A stretch of DNA of 5,669 nucleotides. It comes from Palsa-1400 sp036008545. GTDB lineage: Bacteria > Verrucomicrobiota > Verrucomicrobiia > Limisphaerales > Palsa-1400. Positions 1 through 5,447 of this stretch are shown here, in pieces. How positions within the stretch are numbered: the first letter of the stretch is position 1; every line of letters begins with the position of its first letter. Location: assembly GCA_036008545.1 (NCBI GenBank), contig DASYNM010000536.1:1-5669 (forward strand), given 5' to 3'. Made by a program: the position numbers and the translations under genes. Under the pieces are notes generated by a model, which worked only from the letters and a program-made list of their open reading frames with translations, was not told the origin of the DNA and made no database searches.

Positions 1-2
1 AC

Positions 3-590
3 GCGCATCGTTGCTTCGTCGTGACGCGGGCGGCTCGGCAATTTCTTTTTCACGCCCGTTTTGACGAGAGGCAGCACGCTGGCGACGACCAAGCCTGCCG
101 GCGGTTAATTCGTGCCATCATGAGACGCAACGTGCGTGTGCCCGCCGAAACCGGGAATCAAATCGTCATCCCCGGCTACGCGAATTTGCGGCAATTCAGC
201 CGGGCGCGAGAGGCATTGTTGAAAGCCGAGTGCGGTGGCGCCTGGCGCTCTTATGTTTTGCGCAGCCACTGGCGCATGGTGTTTCCAATTTCGCGCGCGC
301 ACCAGGCCAGCACCGCCGCATCCTTGGAGGCTGCGCTCAAAAAAAATGTTCCGCCGATCATTCACGTCGTGAAATTCCCCGCGGTGACGATCAATCATAG
401 CATGTTGGTGTTCGCGGCGAAGCCAACCGGCGCGGGCATCGAATTCCAAGCCTACGACCCGAATAATACGGAAAAGCCGGCGCAGCTTTCGTTCCACAAC
501 CAAACAAGAACGTTCACCCTACCGCCGAATCGTTATTGGGCCGGCGGCGCAGTGGACATTATTGAGATTTATCGGAACTGGCTGATGTGA
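3..590 (+). CDS. Uncharacterised protein, 5'-truncated by window edge; possible papain-like cysteine peptidase fold
   Basis: The frame is open to the left edge, so this is the 3' part of a longer gene. The first start-like codon inside the window is GTG at 21, which would give 189 residues. I do not think that is the real start, because similar-looking residues (AHRCFV) continue upstream of it. A Cys codon lies at 12-14, a His at 396-398 in an 'INHSML' strand motif, and an Asp at 456-458 in 'YDPNN', followed by a 'YWAGG' turn near the C-terminus. Cys at a helix start, then His on a strand, then Asp/Asn about 20 residues later is the order of the papain-like triad, so a cysteine peptidase or transglutaminase-like fold is possible. 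I know no characterised homologue. No signal peptide or membrane segment is visible in the part present. The gene converges on the membrane-protein gene and overlaps its end by 32 nt. That the gene is real is fairly safe; the fold is inference. Confidence 0.72.
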   Translation, partial: AHRCFVVTRAARQFLFHARFDERQHAGDDQACRRLIRAIMRRNVRVPAETGNQIVIPGYANLRQFSRAREALLKAECGGAWRSYVLRSHWRMVFPISRAHQASTAASLEAALKKNVPPIIHVVKFPAVTINHSMLVFAAKPTGAGIEFQAYDPNNTEKPAQLSFHNQTRTFTLPPNRYWAGGAVDIIEIYRNWLM

Positions 591-924
591 CTTTTGGACG
601 GCGGAAGGCGGCTCCAAAAAAGAAGAGGCCGCAAACATTGATGCCGCAAATGTAACCCAACTTGTAACCGCGGCCGGAATTGTCTGGGGCGTAAATCGGC
701 ACGTCCTTGCCCATGACCAGCGTGGGAAGCGAGAGTGGCATCAACGCTCCGTGCAAGACACCATACTTGAAATCCGCCGTCTGGTTTTTCGGAAACGCCC
801 ATGGAGAAGCCCAGCCGTAAAACCAGCCGAACACCACCGTAACAATCGCCAAAGTGAGTGCTTTACGCAGCCATCGATGCAGCAAACCGGGCGTGGGTGG
901 CGCTGGAGGCCGGATGTCGTCCAT
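559..924 (-). CDS. Small conserved-looking membrane protein, two hydrophobic segments, function unknown
   Basis: This encodes 121 residues from ATG at 924-922. The frame is open further upstream to 1095, but that stretch lies inside the glycosyltransferase gene and looks like out-of-frame translation, so I chose the internal ATG 4 nt after the glycosyltransferase stop. A Pro-rich N-terminus (residues 5-12) leads to a membrane span at about 22-40 containing 'FGWFYGW'. A central segment (55-80, 'YGVLHGALMPLSLP' then 'GKDVPIYAP') follows, and then a second hydrophobic segment at about 89-107 ('LGYICGINVCGLFFFGAAF'). The tail is short, Ser/Lys-rich and probably cytoplasmic. It is most likely an inner-membrane protein, co-transcribed with the glycosyltransferase and perhaps its membrane partner. 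The basis for that is only the 4-nt spacing. I recall similar short proteins in Verrucomicrobiota and Bacteroidota genomes but cannot name a family or function. Confidence 0.7.
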   Translation of the reverse strand: MDDIRPPAPPTPGLLHRWLRKALTLAIVTVVFGWFYGWASPWAFPKNQTADFKYGVLHGALMPLSLPTLVMGKDVPIYAPDNSGRGYKLGYICGINVCGLFFFGAAFRRPKVTSASSDKSQ

Positions 925-928
925 GAAT

Positions 929-1624
929 CTATTGTGGCGCAGGTTGTTGCGCCGCCCACCAGCGCAGCCAGCGCCATGTATCAACGAATGGACAAATGTT
1001 GCTGCGGTCCGATTCGTAAATGACGTGGATGGGAACAAATTCCACACTCTGTCCTGCCGCCAGCAAAGCGAGGAGCGTCTCAGACTCGATTTCAAAGCGC
1101 CGCGCCGAAAGCGGAAACCGCATCAGCGTTTCCAAACACGCCAGGCGGAAGCCGCATTGGGAATCGGGTAAGGGGACGCCCGCCAGATGCGAGAGACGGC
1201 GGCTCATCCAACGGTTAACCTGACGGCGCAGCCAAGGCATGCCCTTGGCATTTCCCATGCGGTTGCCGACCACAAGCGTAGCGTCATTATTGTCGGCGCA
1301 GGCCAAAAACTTCGGGATATCGTCCGGGGCGTGCTGTCCGTCGCCATCCATCATTAGAACCCACGTAAACCCTTGCTGAGAGGCGTGCTGCCAGGCCGCC
1401 CGTAGCGCGGCTCCCTTGCCGCCGTTACGGTCGAAGCGGAGAACCTCCGCGCCCGCAGCTTTGGCCTTCACAGCCGTCCCATCGGAGGAACCGTCGTCCA
1501 CGACGAGGATGTTGGGCAAATGCCTGCTGACCTCGGCCACGACGGCCGCAATGGATGGCGCTTCATTGAAGCACGGAATCACCGCGACACATTGACGGGT
1601 CCAATCCACGAGGGAATCTAGCAT
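929..1624 (-). CDS. Family 2 glycosyltransferase (DPM1/polyprenyl-phosphate sugar transferase-like)
   Basis: This GT-A fold inverting glycosyltransferase has 231 residues. Visible motifs are the N-terminal 'VAVIPCFNE' strand (13-21), the nucleotide-binding 'VVDDGSSDGT' (41-50), the 'GGKGAALRAAW' helix (68-78) and the metal/sugar-nucleotide 'DGDGQH' (93-98, DxD at Asp93/Asp95). Also present are 'CGFRL' (157-161) and the acceptor-side 'RRFEIESE' (175-182). It resembles enzymes that move a sugar from a nucleotide donor to a polyprenyl phosphate. It has no C-terminal transmembrane helix, but ends in a Trp-rich amphipathic stretch (W217-W223) that could sit on the membrane face. Start choice: ATG 1624 has a strong GGAGGG only 2-3 nt away. 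In-frame ATG 1639 and TTG 1648 add 5 and 8 residues but lack a ribosome site. The small membrane-protein gene follows after 4 nt. The gene diverges from the radical SAM/KS operon. The exact sugar and acceptor cannot be read from the sequence. Confidence 0.92.
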   Translation of the reverse strand: MLDSLVDWTRQCVAVIPCFNEAPSIAAVVAEVSRHLPNILVVDDGSSDGTAVKAKAAGAEVLRFDRNGGKGAALRAAWQHASQQGFTWVLMMDGDGQHAPDDIPKFLACADNNDATLVVGNRMGNAKGMPWLRRQVNRWMSRRLSHLAGVPLPDSQCGFRLACLETLMRFPLSARRFEIESETLLALLAAGQSVEFVPIHVIYESDRSNICPFVDTWRWLRWWAAQQPAPQ

Positions 1625-1849
1625 AACCCTCCAGGGCATGGCCGCCAACGGTAATTTGTGCCTATTTTGACCGCGAGAAAGGTTGCCTCACAGCCGCAGC
1701 TTGGTTAAATTGCTAGTGTGTATGGAAATTGTTTGGCTCGGTCGCCTATCGGTTCATGGCGTTCCAGTGACAACAGCGTTACAACCATGTTCGGAGGCGC
1801 CGTGGTCTGGGGCTATTCTGGCCTTGATTAAATTAAATGATTCTTCTAA
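1625..1849. promoter_or_regulatory. Divergent intergenic region between glycosyltransferase unit and radical SAM/KS operon
   Basis: These 225 nt separate two divergent start codons, so promoters for both transcription units are expected here. On the + strand the best sigma-70-like pair I see is TTGCCT at 1683-1688 and TTAAAT at 1705-1710, with a 16-nt spacer. Each box is an imperfect match and this is weak. The 30 nt before the radical SAM start are AT-rich, unlike the surroundings. I found no clear operator palindrome, riboswitch or terminator. A 14-codon ORF (ATG 1787, stop 1829-1831) is too short to call. Confidence 0.35.
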
Positions 1850-2881
1850 ATGGGTAGCTTGACTGAAACCAATTTGAACGCCAGCGGCTCGAGGCAGATT
1901 GCCTTGCATGAGTCTGCCGCTGACGCGACGCGCGCCGGCTTTGGGCGAAACGTTTTTGTTCGCGCTGTGGTCGAGGTGTCCAACTTCTGCCGCGAGAACT
2001 GCGCCTATTGCGGAATGCGCCGGGATAATCGCACATTGCATCGATACCGCGCCCGCCATGAACAGATGGCCGAACTGCTTCTGAACCACCTTCCTGCTTC
2101 GGTCACGGATATCAACATCCAGAGCGGCGAAGACCCGGTGGTCGTGAGAGAAGTCGTGTTGCCTTTGTTGGAGACCCTACACCGTGAGACTTCGCTCGGC
2201 GTCAGCCTCTGCCTCGGCACGTTGACCGAGGAAATTTACGACGAGCTGCAAACCGCCGGCGCGGCCATCTATATCATGAAGTTCGAAACGGGCGACGCGG
2301 TCCGCTACGATGCGGTCGAGGCGCCCGGCACCTTGCCCGAGCGGTTGAGGCACATCCATTTGCTGGCTCAGCGCGGATGGTTCGTCAGCTCCGGTTTCAT
2401 CGCCGGTTTGCCGGGGCAGACTTTGCGAGAATTGCGGGCTAATTTGGCATTGGCACGCTCGCTCCCGCTGGCCGGGTGCAGTGTCAGCCCATTCATTCCC
2501 GGCGATGACACGCCCTTGGCCAATGAGCACGCCGCCAGCGCCGACTGGACTTTCAATGGCATGGCAGCCCTCCGGCTGATGCGGCCAGACTGGGTCATTC
2601 CCGCAGTGAGCGCGCTTAACCTCGTCCAAGGCGACGGCTATCGCCGCGGTTTGCGTGCTGGCGCCAACTTGGTCACTATCAATATGACGCCGGACGCGAT
2701 GCGCGAGGATTATATCATTTACAAACGCGAACGTTTTATCATGACGGAAGAACGCGTGCTGGCGGCCATCGACGCAGAGGGCTTAACCCCCTCCCGCCAG
2801 GGTTTGGCTGATTACTACAAAGAGCAAGCGGCCCGCGCCGCGGTCGCGACCGATATTGCCGCTGCTGCCATTCGAGTGTGA
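1850..2881 (+). CDS. HydE-like radical SAM enzyme (BioB/PylB/HydE superfamily)
   Basis: This 343-residue radical SAM TIM-barrel enzyme carries the CxxxCxxC [4Fe-4S] site as Cys47, Cys51 and Cys54 ('FCRENCAYCGMRRDN'). Cleavage of S-adenosylmethionine to a 5'-deoxyadenosyl radical would occur at this cluster. Compared from memory with HydE, it keeps 'IQSGEDP' (90-96), 'ET' at 146-147, 'GLPGQT' (186-191), 'PFIPGDDTPLANE' (214-226) and 'GAN...MTP' (from 271). The HydE 'RHET' region reads 'KFET' here, and the C-terminal Cys residues that hold HydE's auxiliary cluster are absent. The N-terminus before the barrel is short, about 40 residues. An in-frame TAA directly precedes the ATG, so no upstream start is possible. 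There is no Shine-Dalgarno sequence. It is the first gene of a four-gene operon, with the KS gene starting 7 nt after its stop. Family membership is firm; the substrate is unknown. I infer an acyl-ACP or pathway product, not the hydrogenase cofactor, because no hyd genes are nearby. Confidence 0.93.
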   Translation: MGSLTETNLNASGSRQIALHESAADATRAGFGRNVFVRAVVEVSNFCRENCAYCGMRRDNRTLHRYRARHEQMAELLLNHLPASVTDINIQSGEDPVVVREVVLPLLETLHRETSLGVSLCLGTLTEEIYDELQTAGAAIYIMKFETGDAVRYDAVEAPGTLPERLRHIHLLAQRGWFVSSGFIAGLPGQTLRELRANLALARSLPLAGCSVSPFIPGDDTPLANEHAASADWTFNGMAALRLMRPDWVIPAVSALNLVQGDGYRRGLRAGANLVTINMTPDAMREDYIIYKRERFIMTEERVLAAIDAEGLTPSRQGLADYYKEQAARAAVATDIAAAAIRV

Positions 2882-2891
2882 GGCTTGCGTG
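2877..2891 (+). promoter_or_regulatory. Ribosome binding site deciding the KS start (GTG 2889)
   Basis: TGTGAGG at 2877-2883 is followed by 5 nt and then GTG at 2889-2891. It overlaps the radical SAM stop codon (2879-2881), which suggests translational coupling. This favours GTG 2889 over the in-frame TTG at 2856, which has no such site and lies inside the upstream gene. Confidence 0.6.
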
Positions 2892-4136
2892 CTGTTTCCC
2901 GCGCCAAGATTTGCCTATGCCGCGAAGCCGCATCGTGTCGTTGTAACCGGCGCCGGGATCATCACCGCCTTCGGTGCGGGTTGGAAAATAAACGCTCAGG
3001 GATTTCGCTCGGGACGCACAGCTTTTCGGCCGGTCACTCTCTTCGACGTAACGCGTCAACGTTGCAAAATTGCCGCCCAAGTTGACTTGCCCGACTCGAT
3101 GCCGCCCAACCGATTGACTCGCGGTGATTGGCGTCGGCTCCAACGCGCCTCGCGACTGCTCCTGCTGGCCGGACATGAAGCCTGGTCGCAATGCGGCTGG
3201 ACGACGGATGACCCGGTGCCGCTGGTGCTGGGCACGACCAGCGGAGAAATGGCACACGGACAAGACTATCTTCGCCAGGCTCTGCGCACGCCGCGTTGTT
3301 GCAAACATCAAGCCAGCCGCGTCACGCATTACCTGGTGCAACAGCAGGGGATCAATCTGGCCAATGCCCTCGGCCTGCACGGTGAAATCGCGACTATTTC
3401 CAACGCCTGCGCGTCGGGCGCCAACGCCATCGGGCACGCCTGGGAATTGGTTCGCACAGGCCGGACAGAAAGAGTATTGACAGGTGGTTACGACGCGCTT
3501 TGCCATTTGACTTTTGCCGGCTTCGACACGCTGCAAGTCCTCGCGCCGACGCCGTGCCGTCCGTTTGATGCCGGGCGGGACGGTTTGACTTTGGGCGAAG
3601 GTGCGGCGGTGCTCGCGCTCGAAGACAGCGTTTCCGCGCAAAAGCGGGCGGCGGAAATCCTGGGCGAGATTATTGGTTACGGCGCCACGACGGATACGCA
3701 CCACCTCACCCAGCCCCAGCCTGAAGGAAACGCAGCGCTCGCTGCGATGCGGGCGGCCTGTGCCAGCGCGGGCGTGACGCCGGAACAGATTGATTATGTG
3801 AATGCCCACGGCACCGCTACTCCGCAAAATGACGCTTCGGAAGCCGCCGCCATCCAATCCTGGGCCGGCGCGCGCGCCACAAATTTACCGGTCAGTTCCA
3901 CCAAGGCAGGCGTAGGCCATTTGTTGGGAGCGGCCGGAGCCGTCGAAGCGGTGGCGTCACTCATGGCTTTGCGTGGCCAGTGGCTGCCGCCGGAAACGTC
4001 GCTCGAGTCTCCCGATCCCCTCTGTCGTTTTCAGATCGTGCGCCAGCCTGTTGACGCGAAAGTGAATATCGCGCTGTCAAATTCCTTCGGCTTTGGTGGC
4101 GCCAATGCCTCTCTCATTTTTCGGAGGTGGTCGTGA
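2889..4136 (+). CDS. Beta-ketoacyl-ACP synthase, FabF type, catalytically complete (KS-alpha)
   Basis: This 415-residue enzyme condenses an acyl-thioester with a malonyl-ACP-type extender in the cytoplasm. The N-terminal thiolase strand is 'VVVTGAGIITAFG'. The nucleophile is Cys174 in 'SNACASGAN'. The two catalytic histidines are His307 in 'NAHGTATPQND' and His344 in 'GVGHLLGAAG', with the conserved Lys339 just before the latter. The C-terminal 'SNSFGFGGANASLIF' motif is intact. Length and layout match FabF (about 410 residues). The start GTG 2889 has TGAGG 5 nt upstream and lies 7 nt after the radical SAM stop. Its stop overlaps the start of the KS-like partner by 4 nt (GTGA), the arrangement typical of KS-CLF pairs. 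FabF-like synthases also occur in aryl polyene, ladderane and type II polyketide clusters. Given its inactive partner I favour a specialised synthase over housekeeping FabF, but starter unit and chain length are not readable. Confidence 0.94.
   Translation: MLFPAPRFAYAAKPHRVVVTGAGIITAFGAGWKINAQGFRSGRTAFRPVTLFDVTRQRCKIAAQVDLPDSMPPNRLTRGDWRRLQRASRLLLLAGHEAWSQCGWTTDDPVPLVLGTTSGEMAHGQDYLRQALRTPRCCKHQASRVTHYLVQQQGINLANALGLHGEIATISNACASGANAIGHAWELVRTGRTERVLTGGYDALCHLTFAGFDTLQVLAPTPCRPFDAGRDGLTLGEGAAVLALEDSVSAQKRAAEILGEIIGYGATTDTHHLTQPQPEGNAALAAMRAACASAGVTPEQIDYVNAHGTATPQNDASEAAAIQSWAGARATNLPVSSTKAGVGHLLGAAGAVEAVASLMALRGQWLPPETSLESPDPLCRFQIVRQPVDAKVNIALSNSFGFGGANASLIFRRWS
4123..4136 (+). promoter_or_regulatory. 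Shine-Dalgarno and GTGA stop/start overlap coupling KS and CLF-like genes
   Basis: GGAGG at 4123-4127 is followed by 5 nt and GTG at 4133, and that GTG overlaps the KS stop TGA (4134-4136). This decides the start of the downstream gene against the GTG at 4127, which is part of the ribosome site itself. It also implies near-equal production of the two subunits. Confidence 0.7.
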
Positions 4137-5140
4137 GCCGTGTGTTTGTGCATGGCCTGGGCGCGGTTTCCCCCGCGGGATGGGGAGTGCCAGCCTTGCG
4201 GGACATTCTTGACAAGGAACGCCCCTTGCCTGTGCAATCTTTGGCGCGGCCTGGTTGGGACAAGCCGTTGCCCGTGCGTCCCGTTCCGCCGCCTGCCATC
4301 CGTTCTGCGTTCCTGGCTCATCACCGATTACGGAGGGCCAGCCCGATGACTCATTACGCCGTCGGCGCGGCGCTGGAAGCGCTCGGTCAGGATGCGGAGC
4401 TAATCCGTTCCGGAGCGCTGCGGTTGGGCATCGTGGCCAGTACCTTGACAGGCGGCATTTCCTATTCGCGACGGTTTTACGAGGAAGCCCTGCAAAACCC
4501 TGCCACGGCCAGCCCGATGATTTTCCCGGAAACGGTCTTTAACTCCAGCGCCAGCCATCTGGCTGCATATCTGGGCTCCTCCGCTGTCAATTATACGCTG
4601 GTCGGCGACGCCGGGACTTTTTTGCAAGGCCTCGCGGTGGCGGCGGGATGGCTGGAAAACGACGTTGCCGAAGCCTGTGTCGTCATCGGCGCGGAGGAGC
4701 CGGATTGGACCGTCTCCGACGCGCTGCGTCTGTTTGACAGCCGCACCGTTCACGCCAGCGGAGCCGGCGCGCTTTATCTTAAGAGCGGTCTTCCCTCGAC
4801 CGCTCTTGTTGAATTGGCGGTCGTTACCGATGCGTTCGCTGCCACACGCACCCCAGCACGAACCGAAGCGGTGCGGAAAATGCGCGCGCAACTGCCCGTG
4901 GGAACGTCAGGCGAATTACTCTGCGTGTGCGAGCGCGGTGACGCCGCCTGGAGCGAGTGGACCGGCAAAGTCATGGCGCCCAAAGAGATTCTGGGCGAAT
5001 CATTCACCGCCTCAGCGGCCTGGAATTGTGTCGCCGCCTGCGACTCGATTGAACACCATCGCTGCTCCGCCGCCAATGTGAGCATCACTGGCGCGGGCGT
5101 GCAGGCGATCGGGGCGCGTTTTGTCAATACGAATGTCTGA
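4133..5140 (+). CDS. Degenerate beta-ketoacyl synthase homologue, chain-length-factor-like (KS-beta)
   Basis: This 335-residue protein keeps the thiolase-fold outline of a KS ('VFVHGLGAVSPAGWG' at the start, 'ACVVIGAEEPDW' mid-protein) but lacks the catalytic residues. The nucleophile region reads 'YTLVGDAGTF' (154-163), with no Cys where the partner has SNACASG. The first His region is 'LLCVCERGD', with no HGT. By eye, 'KEILGE' (284-289) aligns with KAGVGH, putting Glu289 in place of the second His. It is about 80 residues shorter than its partner, mostly lost around the second half. In type II polyketide and aryl polyene systems such a KS-beta/CLF pairs with an active KS and sets chain length, and the 4-nt GTGA overlap with the KS gene supports that role here. 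Alternatives are a scaffold or a thiolase-fold subunit with another job. That it is KS-derived and inactive is well supported; the CLF role is inferred. Confidence 0.82.
   Translation: MSRVFVHGLGAVSPAGWGVPALRDILDKERPLPVQSLARPGWDKPLPVRPVPPPAIRSAFLAHHRLRRASPMTHYAVGAALEALGQDAELIRSGALRLGIVASTLTGGISYSRRFYEEALQNPATASPMIFPETVFNSSASHLAAYLGSSAVNYTLVGDAGTFLQGLAVAAGWLENDVAEACVVIGAEEPDWTVSDALRLFDSRTVHASGAGALYLKSGLPSTALVELAVVTDAFAATRTPARTEAVRKMRAQLPVGTSGELLCVCERGDAAWSEWTGKVMAPKEILGESFTASAAWNCVAACDSIEHHRCSAANVSITGAGVQAIGARFVNTNV
4781..4807 (+). repeat. Perfect 10-bp inverted repeat (hairpin) inside the CLF-like gene
   Basis: AAGAGCGGTC at 4781-4790 is followed by a 7-nt loop and its exact reverse complement GACCGCTCTT at 4798-4807. 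In RNA this would form a 10-bp stem with a GC-rich core. It lies wholly in coding sequence (LKSGLPSTALV). The 3' flank (GTTGAATT) has no real T-run, so it is not a classical intrinsic terminator. Function, if any, is unknown. Confidence 0.6.
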
Positions 5141-5162
5141 ACACTCAAGCAATCACATCGCC

Positions 5163-5435
5163 ATGAACACACCTCCCGACCTCAAAAATCAGATCAAGAG
5201 TTTCTTGATCGAAGACCTCATGTTGCAAATCACGGCGGATGAAATTGGCGACGACCAGCCGCTGTTCGGGCCGGGTAGTCTTGGCTTGGACTCGGTGGAC
5301 GCCCTTCAATTGGTGGTGGCCCTCGATAAACGCTACGGCATTAAGATCGCCGACGCCGCCGTTGCGCGCAAGACGATGCAGACCGTCACCAGCATCGCGG
5401 CGGCAATCGAAGCCCATCAGGCTGGCCATAAATAG
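5163..5435 (+). CDS. Acyl carrier protein
   Basis: This 90-residue four-helix carrier protein has the phosphopantetheine attachment serine at Ser44 in 'LGLDSVDALQLVVALDKRYG', the standard DSL/DSV motif opening helix II. Helix I ('LKNQIKSFLIEDLM', 7-20) and the 'DDQPLFG' loop (30-36) precede it. Helix IV carries 'TVTSIAAAIEAH' (74-85). It would be cytosolic and, once modified by a phosphopantetheinyl transferase encoded elsewhere, would hold the growing chain for the KS/CLF pair. Start: ATG 5163 gives the usual ACP length and lies 22 nt after the CLF-like stop. In-frame ATG 5133 overlaps that stop by 8 nt and would add ten residues (MSEHSSNHIA). Neither has a Shine-Dalgarno, so the start is uncertain. 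It is the last gene of the operon. A dedicated ACP beside a KS/CLF pair argues for a specialised pathway. Confidence 0.93.
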   Translation: MNTPPDLKNQIKSFLIEDLMLQITADEIGDDQPLFGPGSLGLDSVDALQLVVALDKRYGIKIADAAVARKTMQTVTSIAAAIEAHQAGHK

Positions 5436-5447
5436 TGGTTTCCGCGA

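Noticed and set aside
925..1095. Upstream extension of the small membrane protein to a start at 1095
   Set aside because: The extra 57 residues lie inside the glycosyltransferase gene in another frame and look non-biological. The ATG at 924, 4 nt after the glycosyltransferase stop, fits better.
1787..1831. 14-codon ORF upstream of the operon as a leader peptide
   Set aside because: It has no run of a single amino acid and no attenuator hairpin pair. It is too short to support beyond a mention.
1754..2089. Minus-strand 111-codon frame across the intergenic region and radical SAM start
   Set aside because: It overlaps the conserved CxxxCxxC-coding region on the opposite strand and shows no recognisable motif.
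2856..2888. TTG 2856 as the KS start
   Set aside because: It overlaps the radical SAM gene by 26 nt with no ribosome site, and the extra residues do not look like KS. GTG 2889 has TGAGG at good spacing.
2739..3857. Long open frame (372 codons) on the minus strand opposite the radical SAM and KS genes
   Set aside because: It is antisense to two genes with intact catalytic motifs, and its translation is Arg/Gly/Pro-rich with no recognisable domain. Such frames are common in GC-rich coding DNA.
4336..4520. 14-bp direct repeat GGCCAGCCCGATGA at 4336-4349 and 4507-4520
   Set aside because: Both copies are in the same frame of the CLF-like gene and encode the same short peptide (ASPM). There are only two copies, so chance or codon bias explains them.
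4781..4807. Hairpin read as a paired DNA-uptake sequence of Pasteurellaceae type
   Set aside because: AAGAGCGGTC resembles but does not match the uptake core, there is no second pair in the window, and the host does not look like Pasteurellaceae.
5436..5447. Terminator between the convergent ACP and helicase genes
   Set aside because: Only 12 nt separate the stops and I see no GC-rich stem with a T-run here.
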